DNA of 64,000 bases from Verrucomicrobiota bacterium (GTDB taxonomy: Bacteria; Verrucomicrobiota; Verrucomicrobiia; Limisphaerales; UBA11320), in NCBI GenBank assembly GCA_016199985.1, contig JACQFQ010000024.1, positions 1 to 64,000 of the forward strand, written 5' to 3'. Positions 6,439 to 16,900 of this stretch are shown here, piece after piece (within the stretch, counting starts at the first letter, position 1; every line of letters starts with the position of its first letter). Made by a program: the position numbers and the translations under genes. The notes beneath the pieces were generated by a model that saw only the letters and a program-made list of their open reading frames with translations, searched no databases and was not told where the DNA came from.

Positions 6439-9422
6439 GGGTGCGGCGGGTTCTCTGCGGATTGGGGGTGCTCGCTGGCATACCAATCGGCAAGGCGCAG
6501 AATGGCTTCGTGATAGGCTAGGCCCCACCAGCCGTGGCGGCGGATGAGCGCCCAGAAGCGGTCGGTGATGCCGGAGTCGAGGCGGTGCGGAGCCGTGAGC
6601 GCACGGCGTTCGGTGGTGGAAAGATTCAGAGTTCCGAAGTCGAGTTGCCCTTCGATGGCAGGCGGAGCGTCGTCCTCACAGACAGGTGCGAAGGGACGCG
6701 CGTGGCCGTGGTGACTCGCGATGAGATGCAGCAGAAGTTCGCGATCTGCCGACGAAAGTCGCAATCTGCAGAGCCGTTCAGCCAGTTGCGTGGAGAGCAT
6801 TTCGTGACGGAAATCATGTGGAAGGCCGGCGGCTTCACGGATGACCTGGGTTTGCTCGCGAGAACGAGGTTTGCGGGGCGATTTGGCGAGCGATTGAGCC
6901 GTGTCCTCCGCGGGTGCGCCGCCGCGCAGCATGACCTGAAATCGCGGGTCGAGTTTGCCGGCGTCGTGCCAATCGCCGGCTGCTTTGGCGGCCGTCACAG
7001 CGGCCTCACCGAGGCAGGCGTGGGCGAGTTTCCCGGCGATGGTGGCGACTTGGGCGCAGTGCGCCGTGAGAAGCACTTCGGCCAGTGCTTCACTCGGAAT
7101 GTCGTCTTCGTCGGAGAAGTAGTCAGTTTCGTCTTGGGTAAGGTTCCGCTTCTTCGCGCGGAGGATGATGCCACCGCCGGGATGGCGGGCGATGTCGCTG
7201 ACGTAGTAGTCGCGCGTGGCAGTGAATAGTTCGCGCAGCCAGATGGGCAAGGCGGAATCCGTTTCAGCCGCAGGCATCCATTCGAGTATCGCGGCAATCG
7301 CTTCGTCACGTTCCGTCCGTGTTGGCTCACTATTTTCCAAGAGAGCAACCAAGGCCCGGAGCGGAGGGCACCCGGCAAGCCACGGCGAGAGAACTTCGCG
7401 GTTCAGTCGTAGCGCGGGCGTTTTCCCGGCTCGCTGCAGCGCGAGTTCCCAGACATCCACCTTTTGTGAGCCGAAGCCTTGCTCGCACAGTGCCTGGCCG
7501 AGTTTGCGCACATCAGCCAGACCCCGTTCGTCGCGAGGCGAAGGGAAGATAATGACGCTGTTTGGGAAAATGTCGGCGGGATTGCTGGAAACTTTGGATT
7601 TTTCGCGCCCGCAGCAAAGTAGGAACTTCACGGTGGACGTTCTCTTCGATAGGCCTCCTTCTGCTTCGTCGCGTTCGCTCTCCACGTCGCCAGTTGCGTC
7701 GGAGCTTTCGTGGTCTCGAAGCCACTGACGGAAGCGATGGAGAGGCACGGAAAACATCTCGCTGGCGACGGGCGGGCAAAGGCTCGCGATTTCCGGCCAG
7801 TCTTGCGGTCGTAGTGGATCAAAGTCACAGCGGAACGTAACGCGCACCTCGGCGGCATGGCGGCCTTTGCCGTGGAGAAAGATGCCGATGTCCGGATCGG
7901 GGTGCGGACGAGGCGCGGTCTGGCAGAGCAGATCGAGATGGGCCGGAAGAAGAATGGGCGCATCGGGCGACGGGGCGAGCATGTCGCGAAGTTCGTCTGA
8001 ATCCGGCGGCGGCAGGAGCGCGCGGAGAGCCTCGAAGCCAAAATTCACGACTCGTTGTTCTCCTGTCTTTTTGCTTTCGGCTTTCTCCCAAAGGAACTCC
8101 CATGTCGCTTTCAGCGCATCACCGTAGATCGGATCGCTTTCTTTCATCGCTGACTCGGCTGCGAAGACAATGGCGTGCGATGTCTCGGGCTTGCCGAGCC
8201 GGGCCAACCGACCAAAACGCTGCCGCAGCGCATCGAGGCTGGCACACTCTGTCACAAGCGCGTCGAAGCTGAAGTCTGCGCCGACCTCGAGGCATTGGGT
8301 GCTTATGAGGACGGACGGGCGATCAGGATCCCTCTTCGGTGAGGAATGGAAGAAGGGAGAGAGCCTTTCGCCAACCAGCAGATCACGCTCGACAGGGCGG
8401 ATGCGGCCCGTGAGCAATTCGACATCGAACGTGGGCGGCTCGCCATCGGAGATTCTCTCCCGTGATTTGGTGCGAAGCGTGGCAGCGATTGCCATCGCTC
8501 GGACAACGCGATTGACAATGACGCCGACGCGCAGTGTTCCGCTGCGAGCAAACTCTTCGGCAGCGTCGGCGATCTTCTCCATTAGCTCCTCCTCGTCTTT
8601 CACCGCTTCCAAAACCGCCCGCTTCGATGCCGTGAGTCGGGCTTGAAGAACCGGATGATTCAGGGCTTGCTCTCGCTCATCCTCGTTAGGCGGAAAAGTC
8701 TCCAGCTTCTCTCCGTCATCTTCTCCGGGTGGAGTCGCGGAAAGCACCGCCACATGGAACGGCGTGGGGTTAGGGACCAGCGACCATTTTGCCGAGCGGA
8801 ACATCTTCACCGCCCGCAGCGTTTGCAGGAATGGCTGGGTGCAGTGCGCCTCGTCGAGCAGAATAAGGCTGTCGTTGCCGGCCAAACCGGCGAAAAGTGG
8901 CGCAGTCAGCGCGCTGTAACCATACCCACGAAACAGCAGCCGCGAGCCCAGTTGGTGCACCGTGCTCGTAATGATGGCCGCCTGCGACGGGATGCGCGCC
9001 CAGCGATCATCGCGCAGCACACCACCACGCAAGCGACCGACGGCGAGTGGTCGTCTCTTGGAATCCAAACCACGCAGTGTTACCAGGCGTTCAGCGACAG
9101 CGCGCAGGGCTTCGGACGCATTATCGTCCGCCAATTTGGTCGCGATTGTTTCCGCCCGGTCGTATGCCTCATCAACAACAATGCGTCGATCCACGACGAA
9201 CCAGATGCGGCGTGGGATGGAGCGATTTGCTTCACCTGCCTGCTTTGCAAGCGCCCACACTGCGATATCGAGACACGCGGTTTTGCCACTCGCCGTTGGC
9301 AAATCAATCGCGTCGGGGAAGCCTTTTGTGGCGGCCCAATCAGCCAGCATGGTCTGCCACGGGAAAGGGTCTTTCCCCCACAGGGCGCAGAAGAAGGCAG
9401 TGAAAGAGGGAAATGCGCTCAT
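6435..9422 (-). CDS. cas3: Cas3 helicase-nuclease, type I-G
   Basis: 995 residues from the ATG at 9422, which overlaps the csb2 stop (ATGA) and has GGAGGTG upstream. The helicase comes first: Walker A LPTASGKT at about 42-48, DEAH box LLDEAHCTQPF at about 188-198, VLSATP, and motif VI QRFGRLARLG. The HD nuclease is at the C-terminus, with LAHACLG, GDWHDAGKLDPRF, GLPHDFRHE and IASHHGHARP. This helicase-then-HD order is the reverse of E. coli Cas3 and is known in type I-G. In the family, Cas3 is recruited to the R-loop and degrades DNA. All signature motifs are intact, so it is likely active. Confidence 0.95.
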   Translation of the reverse strand: MSAFPSFTAFFCALWGKDPFPWQTMLADWAATKGFPDAIDLPTASGKTACLDIAVWALAKQAGEANRSIPRRIWFVVDRRIVVDEAYDRAETIATKLADDNASEALRAVAERLVTLRGLDSKRRPLAVGRLRGGVLRDDRWARIPSQAAIITSTVHQLGSRLLFRGYGYSALTAPLFAGLAGNDSLILLDEAHCTQPFLQTLRAVKMFRSAKWSLVPNPTPFHVAVLSATPPGEDDGEKLETFPPNEDEREQALNHPVLQARLTASKRAVLEAVKDEEELMEKIADAAEEFARSGTLRVGVIVNRVVRAMAIAATLRTKSRERISDGEPPTFDVELLTGRIRPVERDLLVGERLSPFFHSSPKRDPDRPSVLISTQCLEVGADFSFDALVTECASLDALRQRFGRLARLGKPETSHAIVFAAESAMKESDPIYGDALKATWEFLWEKAESKKTGEQRVVNFGFEALRALLPPPDSDELRDMLAPSPDAPILLPAHLDLLCQTAPRPHPDPDIGIFLHGKGRHAAEVRVTFRCDFDPLRPQDWPEIASLCPPVASEMFSVPLHRFRQWLRDHESSDATGDVESERDEAEGGLSKRTSTVKFLLCCGREKSKVSSNPADIFPNSVIIFPSPRDERGLADVRKLGQALCEQGFGSQKVDVWELALQRAGKTPALRLNREVLSPWLAGCPPLRALVALLENSEPTRTERDEAIAAILEWMPAAETDSALPIWLRELFTATRDYYVSDIARHPGGGIILRAKKRNLTQDETDYFSDEDDIPSEALAEVLLTAHCAQVATIAGKLAHACLGEAAVTAAKAAGDWHDAGKLDPRFQVMLRGGAPAEDTAQSLAKSPRKPRSREQTQVIREAAGLPHDFRHEMLSTQLAERLCRLRLSSADRELLLHLIASHHGHARPFAPVCEDDAPPAIEGQLDFGTLNLSTTERRALTAPHRLDSGITDRFWALIRRHGWWGLAYHEAILRLADWYASEHPQSAENPPHP

Positions 9423-11113
9423 GCGTTCACCTCCATCGGACGGCACAACCCGTAGCCGCGGTAGCGGCCCGCGCCGATGATTACCGGGCCGCGCACGGGC
9501 TCATCGAATAGCAGAATGGCGTGTGTGTGGCGGCGTTCGCTGCCGTCCTTGCGACGCAGGCGCGGGAATGCGTGCGCGGCTGGTGCGCCAACGTGCGTCG
9601 AGACGGGCGTGGGAATGACCTCGCGCGGGCGTGGCAACCCGATACGCCCGCAGCCAGCGGTAATCATCGCGGCAACTTCGGCGAGGTATTCGGCTTTGGC
9701 CTTCGCTTTTGGATGGTGGTCGTAGGCAATGGGCGTGACGGTGCTCCATTGCGTCGCGCCTTCGGGATGCGCTGTCCAGGTGATCGGACGAAGAGTTTCC
9801 AGCTGGCGGGCCATCGAGGGCACGAGTTTCCATGCCCCGAGGCGTCCAAGTTTCAACTCGCGGACGCAGGCGGCGACGCAGAGCACATCGGTACGCACAG
9901 CTGCGGACATCTCGGCTGGTAATGCCAGCGCGACGCCCGGCATCCGACCATCCGCGTGCGAGTGGCCGACAAAACCCAAAGGAAGGAAAGCGACGTGCGC
10001 AGTTTGAAGCACCGACTTGTCCGGCGCATGACCAGTCAGTAATGCTTGCGCTTCTAGGCTGAAGTCATTGGCGTGACTTGCCATTGCTTCGCGCCAGCGG
10101 TCAGTGAGGGCCAGCGTGCAGGCCAGGTCGAGTGAACGATATGGACCGTCATCGCGTTCGAGGGTGAAGACGGTGAGGTGCGGGCTGAAAACGCTGCTCG
10201 CCTTCGGAGGAACGCCGGTGATTTCCTCCGCTCGCGCGTAGCTGGCGTAGGTGGAAATGCGTGGACGGTCCTGCCGTGGCTCGCCGTGGGGGAATTCGGA
10301 GTCGAGGGCTTGTTCGTTGGATAGCTTCAACGCCTTCGCTTCATCGAGCGCTTCTTTTGCAATCCTGGTAGCGTCCTTCGCCGCCTTCTGCGCGCTCTTA
10401 TCGGCATTCGCCTCTTTCGCTGCTTTCATTTCGGCCTTTGCGCCTTCGTGGCCTTTTCCGGCAGCCGCCACCGAATCGTCCGCTTTGGCCTCCCGGACCT
10501 TGAGATCGCAGTATCGCGCCACCGCTTCGCCGTTGAAGCTGGCATCGAGCACCTCCTGCAATGTTCCTTCCCTCGTTACGCGGAACTGATGTGTGCCACG
10601 ACTTTCATCCGTAGCCCATCGTTGGAGATCGGGAGCAATTGAATCCGCCAGCCACACTTGAACGAGCGAACTTGAATGCCCAATGCGCGTAATCTTGCCG
10701 CACAAGACTGACAACGCGTCGCGCACTAATTGCGTTGGAGCGGGATCGAGCCAGTGAAGCATCACCGTGTCGCTGGCAAGCGAGGCGCGAGCGAATGGGG
10801 GGCGGTCACTTCGGTGGCGAGTGAGCGGCAGAGAGTGCATGTGCGCTTTGGAAGGTCCGGTCTTGTCGTTTACGGGCACATATTGCGTCACCACGCGGCA
10901 AGGCAGCGCTTCAGGCGCATAGATTTCCGGTGGTGCTTGTCTTTCCAGCCAGAGTAAAGCCTCCCGTTCCAGGAGATCCGCGCCGGTTTGATAATGCGCC
11001 GCCACCATCGCCATGAACACTCGGGCGGGATGTGGAGGCCACTCGACGCGACCATATTCTCCGTGCGAGGCGACGGCCACACCTTGCAGGTAGCGGATGC
11101 CGAGGATGAGCAT
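9419..11113 (-). CDS. csb2: Csb2, Cas5-Cas6 type protein (GSU0054 family)
   Basis: 564 residues from the ATG at 11113, one base beyond the csb1 stop (TGATATG) with GAGGAAG upstream; a longer start at 11140 would overlap csb1. The N-terminal half is Cas5-like (GRVEWPPHPARVFMAMVAAH; TRIGHSSSLVQVWL). The C-terminus has a RAMP glycine-rich loop (GAGRYRGYGLCRP) preceded by HTHAILLFDEP, consistent with a Cas6-like domain that cleaves the repeat hairpin and caps the crRNA. No separate cas6 is present, which fits. Residues 208-285 are an Ala/Lys/Glu-rich, low-complexity helical insertion (KAEMKAAKEANADKSAQK) between the two halves, perhaps lineage-specific. Confidence 0.9.
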   Translation of the reverse strand: MLILGIRYLQGVAVASHGEYGRVEWPPHPARVFMAMVAAHYQTGADLLEREALLWLERQAPPEIYAPEALPCRVVTQYVPVNDKTGPSKAHMHSLPLTRHRSDRPPFARASLASDTVMLHWLDPAPTQLVRDALSVLCGKITRIGHSSSLVQVWLADSIAPDLQRWATDESRGTHQFRVTREGTLQEVLDASFNGEAVARYCDLKVREAKADDSVAAAGKGHEGAKAEMKAAKEANADKSAQKAAKDATRIAKEALDEAKALKLSNEQALDSEFPHGEPRQDRPRISTYASYARAEEITGVPPKASSVFSPHLTVFTLERDDGPYRSLDLACTLALTDRWREAMASHANDFSLEAQALLTGHAPDKSVLQTAHVAFLPLGFVGHSHADGRMPGVALALPAEMSAAVRTDVLCVAACVRELKLGRLGAWKLVPSMARQLETLRPITWTAHPEGATQWSTVTPIAYDHHPKAKAKAEYLAEVAAMITAGCGRIGLPRPREVIPTPVSTHVGAPAAHAFPRLRRKDGSERRHTHAILLFDEPVRGPVIIGAGRYRGYGLCRPMEVNA

Positions 11114-11114
11114 A

Positions 11115-12566
11115 TCAGTCAGCTTCCTCTTCCGCTCCACCCTGCATCAATTCTTGGCTCTTCCGAACCAGTTTCACCAACTCAGGGCTGGGAAGTAGCT
11201 CGATAGGATTGTCCTCCCATTCGAGTCCCAGAGCACTGGCAGCGGCAACAGACTGTTCCAGCAATAAGACCGTGTCTTTGCCTGTGATCGAAAACCGTGG
11301 CTGCTTCTCTGCGCCAGGCTGGTCGAGCAGTTCCCACGTCAACGCTTCCTCCGGCCACAGTAGGCAGCGAGAACGTAGAGCCAATCCTGATTCAAAGGCG
11401 AGCGTCGCTGCACAAAGGCCGAGTGCCGCCAGCACCACACGCCCAGCTCGTTCGGCGTCGGCTTTGCGTTTAGCAAAATCTTCGGCTTTCTCCTCTCCTC
11501 TCTTGCTGACTGGCAAACATAGGCGACGCAGCACGATGAGGGAGAGGGTGGTCAATTGTTCTGCGTATTCGATAGAAGCTCCGCCTGCCGCCATTTGTCC
11601 TTTGCGCGCTTCAAGTTGTTTGAGAGTGTCCGGATTATCGAGCAACAGATTAAAGCCGGCACCAGAAAGCTGCTGAACTTTAAGGATGTCAGGGCCATTA
11701 GCTCCTTTGGTGTATTGCGCAAAGGTAGGGAGCACGTTTCCCAAGTTGGCGTTTGAAACTTTCCCTCTTTTCTCTCCCTTGCCGAGGTGGATTGCTTTGC
11801 CGTTTGCATCGGTTTCGGCTGCGCTCTTGTCCAGCGTCCAACCTCCGTCTTGGCACTTGAAGATTTCGATACCCTCGGTCTTTGTGATTATTGGGTCAAT
11901 CCGGCTCGCCGTCTTAACTCCAAATGTCGCCCCAACGCCAATGACCTCGGATACCATCGCGCGCTCGAACTTTGCGCCCAGCCCGCCTTTCGGCCCTGTG
12001 GAATCCCACATGCCGAAAATCAGCGCCGTGGGGCAGAGTTGATAGAGCGCCGTAGCGTTTCGCTGACTTACGGTATCGAGCTGCCTGCCTTTCCTGCTTT
12101 TTCGGAACGGCAGCTTTTCTCTCTTTCCTGCAACTTCTTCCTCGATCTCACTATCACGAAGGATGGCATCTGCGAGACGGTGGGGAAGTTGCAGGCTGGT
12201 GATGACGCCGACATCGTCAACGAACTTCTCTGTCTCCAGCTTCCCCGTCGGCGACCAGTCGGAAAAATCTACTTTTAGGACCGGAATCTTGATGCGCCCG
12301 CTATCGAGCGCGTCCTGCAACGCCTGCTCCATGCGGTTGGCTTGCGATTGTACCGTGTCGAGCACGACACAGGTCACTGGATCTGGGCGCGGGTTTCCTT
12401 CTTGATCCCGTACGCGGCGCTGTTCAACTGCATACACGGCTCCAGCAAAAGTCGGTGGGAATACTTTATCGCCAGCGCCTCCTGCGGGCTGGAGTTTCCT
12501 GCGGCAGCGGAACGCGGCAGCCGAGCCATTAACGGCCTGTTGGAGTGTGGCCAGGTCAAGTTTCAT
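11115..12566 (-). CDS. csb1: Csb1, Cas7 backbone protein (GSU0053 family)
   Basis: 483 residues and first gene of the cas operon. The N-terminus (LQPAGGAGDKVFPPTFAGA) and the block CVVLDTVQSQANRMEQAL are characteristic of Csb1, the type I-G Cas7 that polymerises along the crRNA. ALIFGMWDSTGPKGGLGAKFERA is a second conserved segment. No clear Shine-Dalgarno precedes the ATG (ACAAAAGCATG), but the start agrees with the family N-terminus. The cas promoter should lie in the gene-poor region upstream. Confidence 0.92.
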   Translation of the reverse strand: MKLDLATLQQAVNGSAAAFRCRRKLQPAGGAGDKVFPPTFAGAVYAVEQRRVRDQEGNPRPDPVTCVVLDTVQSQANRMEQALQDALDSGRIKIPVLKVDFSDWSPTGKLETEKFVDDVGVITSLQLPHRLADAILRDSEIEEEVAGKREKLPFRKSRKGRQLDTVSQRNATALYQLCPTALIFGMWDSTGPKGGLGAKFERAMVSEVIGVGATFGVKTASRIDPIITKTEGIEIFKCQDGGWTLDKSAAETDANGKAIHLGKGEKRGKVSNANLGNVLPTFAQYTKGANGPDILKVQQLSGAGFNLLLDNPDTLKQLEARKGQMAAGGASIEYAEQLTTLSLIVLRRLCLPVSKRGEEKAEDFAKRKADAERAGRVVLAALGLCAATLAFESGLALRSRCLLWPEEALTWELLDQPGAEKQPRFSITGKDTVLLLEQSVAAASALGLEWEDNPIELLPSPELVKLVRKSQELMQGGAEEEAD

Positions 12567-13643
12567 GCTTTTGTGGGTTTGTTGATGCGATCGTGGTGTG
12601 GAATAATCTGTCGAATAGAAGCCGGCTCATGGTTCGCCTCCCCCTTGATGTGTTGATTCAGGTTGCCTCGTCATGGACTGCCGTCGCTTCGTCGGCCTCA
12701 CGCCAAGGCTGAACCCGTACTGCATCCTCCTTGGCGGTTTCGACGCATATACCAAACGCCATTCCTCGCGGCCAGCAAGAAAATGCCTCAGCTCGGGCAA
12801 TTCAAAGCTTCAGTTGAGAGCTTGGCTACCGGGCACGGAGCAGTTTCAGCGTGAAGAGTATGGCGGAAGGGCGGAAGAAGCAGATTGAGCCTTGCCAAGT
12901 TCACAACAGAACCGCCTCGCGACTGCGTGATTGGCGCGTTTTTGAATCAATGACGCCGGAGGGGGCAGAAATACGCAACAAGCGCGGCGATCATTGTTTG
13001 GCTGTCGGTGGTTTATGATTCCCCGGATTCCCGGCGCCGGTTTTCTTCTCGGCACCGACTTCGCTGAGCAAGTTTTTTGCGCGTCCTTCGTCGACCATTT
13101 CCTGCCGCCGTACTTGCTGGGTCCGCAGAGGAGTGAAGTTGCCGGGGTGGCTTTCATTCTGTCGCAACGGACGTCTTGTTTGATAGGGTAGGAGGCGCGT
13201 CCGTTGCGGAAGTGCTAAGAGAGGATGGATGGATGGATGGATCGACCGAGTTATCGAATGAGAGAGCGATCCGACGTGTGGGAAAGGAGTGGATGGCGTT
13301 TTTCGGCGTCATCGCCAACAATGTGGTGGAATTCGTGTCACCCACGCATGAGCTTTGGCGGGAAGCGCGATGGTTTAGCGCGAGTGTCCTCAAGGGACCG
13401 GGAGGGTCTTCTCCAACGTTGGAAAGCGGATGTGCCATCGCGTCGAATGCTCCGGTGACACGTGTAGCAATGCGTGTGGGATGCGCCGAGAATTTGACCC
13501 ATCTCGCTCTTCGGGAGGTTGCTCAAAAAGGGGGGAAACAGGGTCCGTTATCGGCGTTTCTATTCTTACTTTCATTCTTACTCGCGAGCGTGCGCTAAGG
13601 GGTATTCTCTGTAAGATGCTGTGGGGGTGGTGTTTGGGATAAC
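12567..13643 (-). other. 1.1-kb gene-poor spacer upstream of the cas operon
   Basis: I find no convincing gene here. The stretch must hold the cas operon promoter near 12570-12700, but I cannot fix its boxes. A minus-strand frame at 12846-13157 begins SLLCGPSKYGGRKW, faintly like the LLCGPYEPP segment near the N-terminus of the Myb-repeat protein; it may be a decayed paralogue or chance. The part 13319-13600 has the look of a dispersed non-coding element (a plus-strand frame reads NLTHLALREVAQKGGKQGP, a pattern I associate with verrucomicrobial intergenic ORFs). Both remarks are weak. Confidence 0.4.
13223..13242. repeat. Tetranucleotide microsatellite (GGAT)5
   Basis: Five perfect tandem copies of GGAT in the non-coding region between the cas operon and the tRNA gene. 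A tract this short is liable to slippage but lies in no gene, so no phase-variation role is suggested. Confidence 0.85.
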
Positions 13644-13735
13644 TGGCGGAGAGAGGGGGATTCGAACCCCCGATACGATTTAACTCGTATAACGGTTTAG
13701 CAAACCGTCGCTTTCGACCACTCAGCCATCTCTCC
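13644..13735 (-). tRNA. tRNA-Ser (anticodon GCU)
   Basis: On the minus strand the acceptor stem GGAGAGA pairs with TCTCTCC, followed by discriminator G and an encoded CCA. The D arm has GGCTGAGTGGTCGAAAGC, the anticodon stem-loop is ACGGT-TTGCTAA-ACCGT with anticodon GCT, a long variable arm (ATACGAG/CGTAT) follows, and the T arm reads GGGGGTTCGAATCCCCC. The long variable arm is a class II trait of tRNA-Ser. The gene reads AGC/AGU codons. It marks the border between the CRISPR locus and the GC-rich chromosomal part, and tRNA genes are common island attachment sites, though no matching att repeat was found. Confidence 0.96.
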
Positions 13736-13906
13736 CGCTCTCGCGTTGCGCGGGCGTGATAATCGGGGAAGCCTCCGATCAGGCAAGCAGATTCTCCAGC
13801 GTTTTTCCAAATCTTGAGTGATTGCGAATAACGCCGATCTTTTTGTTTGATTCTTGGCTCCGGGACGAATCCTGGCACTATTCATTCTCATCCATTCGCC
13901 ACCACT

Positions 13907-16900
13907 ATGACGTGCCCACTCCTCCTCGCCCGCCTCGCCCCCCGCCTCGTCGGCCTGCTCACGCTCCCGGGTCATCGCATCGCCATTCCACTCGTCGTTG
14001 CTTTCCTTTTCTGCCGTCTCGCCTCGCCCTCCGCCGGCGATGCGGCGGGTCTCGTGATGTTCAATGAGATCTATTACCACCCGCCTTCCAATGAGGCCGC
14101 GTCCGAGTTCATCGAATTCCACAACACCGCGTCCGTGGACGTCGATCTCACCGGGTGGAGGATGACGTCGGGCGTCGACTTCCGCTTCCCGCAGGGCACT
14201 GTCATTCGCGCTGGCGGGTATCTGCTGCTCGCCTCCTCCCCCGGCGATCTCGCGGGCATCACGGGGCTCACAAACATCGCCGGACCCTTCGTTGGGAAGC
14301 TTTCCAACACCGGCGAGCTCCTTGAACTGCGCGACTCCGCGGGACGAATCATGGATTCCATCAAGTACGGCAACGATGGCGACTGGCCTCCCGGCGCCGA
14401 CGGATCCGGTTTCACTCTGGCCAAACGCCGCCCTCAGTCCGACAGCAGCCTTCCTGAAAGCTGGACCGTTAGTCTTCAACCGGGAGGCACGCCCGGCGCC
14501 GTGAACCTGCCTCAGCCGGGCCCTTTCGGACCCGCGACGAACCTGTTCAGCTGGGACCAATCCTGGCGTTTCAACGACTCCGGCGTCGATCCTGGCGCCT
14601 CATGGAAGCAGGCTGCTTTCTCGGATGTCTCGTGGGCCTCGGGGCTGGGCGTCTTCTACGGCGGCAGCCCCCGCTTCACGCAACCGAAGGGAACGCTCCT
14701 TCAGCCCGGCCGAACCACCTACTACTTCCGAACCTCGTTCAATGTGACCGGCGATCCCGCAAGCCTCCAGTTCCGCCTCCGCGAGCTCCTGGATGATGGC
14801 GCGGTTTGCTATTTCAACGGCGTCGAAGTTTCGCGGGCGAACATGCCCAGCGGGGTCGTTGGCATCTCGACCGCCGCCGTTCGTCCCGCGGGGAGCGCGT
14901 TCCTCACGCCGTGGGTTTCCGTCGCCTCTTCCAACATCGTCGTGGGAACGAATGTTCTCGCGGTCGAACTGCACCAGTCGCCCGCGTCGCCGCCCTCGGG
15001 CTTGAGGATCACGCCGGGCTCCGGCATCCGGCTCGCATGGGATGGCGAGGAGGGAAGCTACTTCTCGCCCGATGATCCCGCCCTGGCGCCCGCCAACGCC
15101 GCGTCGGCCGGGCCGGGGACGGAGATCCTCGTCAGCAGCAATCCCGGGTTCGCGCAGCGAATGATCGACGGGGTCTACGGCAACTCGAGCTCCTGGAGCC
15201 CGTCGGCGTCCGACTCGAGCCCTTTCGTGATCCTGCGTTTCGGCTCGCCCTTGACTCTCTCCGCGCTGGCGTGGAGCCGCGACAATGGCAATACGCGCGA
15301 AAGCATCTGCGGCGGCACGTGCACGGATCGCGCCCTGGGGTCCTATGCCCTGTATTACACCCTCGCGGCCAATGTTTCGGCCGGTCTCACGAACGGCTCG
15401 AACCCCACCAACGCCTGGGTCAGCCTCGGAACGGTCCAATACTCCAGCTCCACGGCGGGATTCATTCCCTCGCTGCGACATCAATTCAATCTGGGAACCA
15501 GCAACGACGCCCCCCTCATCGCCACGGGGCTTCGCTTGCGCGCGCCCGGCGGCGTGACGCTCGACGAGCTGGAGGTGAATCCTCCCTCAAGCCCGGGATT
15601 CCATGCGGCGTTCGGCATGGAGCTCTCCGTCGCTTCGTTGCGTCCGCCGCCGCCATCGATCGTTTTCAACGAGATCGCCCCGGCGAGCGCGGGCGCGTTC
15701 TCAGTAGAGTTGATGAACATGGGATTGACCGACGCGGACCTGAACGGATGCTCGATCGTTCGCGATGGCGCAGTGCCCGCGATTCGCGCCTTCGGACATC
15801 AAATCCTCGCGCCGGGCGCGATCCTCGCCATTCCGCAATCCACGCTGCGCTTCGGCGCCGTTGAAGGCGCGACGCTCTTCCTCTTTGGCCCCGACCGCAA
15901 CACGCTCCTGGACTCGGTGACGGCGCAGAAGCGGGGACGGGCGCGCTATCCCGATGGCTCCGGGGCCTGGATGACGCCCGTCCAGCTCACGCCCGGGGCC
16001 GCTAACAATGTGGCGTTGCAGAACGGGATTGTGTTCAACGAAATCATGCACCGCGCGCCTCCCTTCGACGCGGTTCCCGCGGTGGTCTCGGGAACCACCC
16101 TTGTGGGATTGAAGAGCGGAGGCTGGCGATACGACGACACCGGAGCGGATCGCGACAACGCGTGGCGGGAGAAGGACTACGACGACGGAGGGTGGGCTGT
16201 CGGGGCAGGGGACTTCGCGCTTGCGCCGGCCCCCGCGGCGACGACATTGGCCGTCGGGCCGGTGACCTACTATTTCCGGAAGCGCTTCGATTTCGCCGGA
16301 GATCCCGCGCGCGCGTCCCTGCAGCTTCGCGCCCTGTTGGATGATGGCGCCGTGTTTTATTTGAACGGCCTTGAGGTCCTTCGCCAGAACATGCCCGACG
16401 GGACGATCAGCGCCTCGACCTCCGCGGCTGCCCCGGCGGGAACGGCCAGCCTGGGCGCGGCGATTTCGCTGCCGGGGAACCTTCTGGCGCAGGGGGCCAA
16501 CGTGCTTGCCGTGGAGGTTCACCAATCCGTTAATACAGTCGTTTCGGCGGGAATTGATCTGCAGGGAGGCGGCCTGGAGCTCATCGAGGAAGGCCCCATG
16601 GGCGGGGCCGTGCCAGACAACCTTGCGCGGCAGCCCGGCGTGAAGCCCTTCGTGATCGATTCCTTGTCGGGATTTGCCATTCACGATTATTTGCACCTCA
16701 ACAACGGCCTTTACGGCAACGACCAGAGCTGGATCGGCAACTCAGGCAATCCGGGGTATGCCGGGCTGGCGTTCGGATCGACCCAATCGGTCCACAGCAT
16801 CGCGTTCGGCCGTGACAACACAGGGAAGGTCGGCGATCGGACCCTTGGGCTCTACACGCTGCAATACACCCTGGTCCCGAAGCCCGGAACCTCGACCGTC

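Noticed and set aside
6439..6528. Extended start for the Csb3/Cas8-like protein
   Set aside because: The extra 30 residues lie in cas3 coding sequence and lack family similarity; ATGA overlap at 6438 and the conserved N-terminus favour the shorter form.
12846..13157. 103-codon minus-strand frame upstream of the cas operon, possibly a decayed Myb-family N-terminus
   Set aside because: Only a few residues (SLLCGP) resemble the Myb-repeat protein; too weak to call a gene or pseudogene.
13644..13735. Attachment-site repeat of the tRNA 3' end elsewhere in the window
   Set aside because: I found no second copy of the tRNA 3' end on either side within the window.
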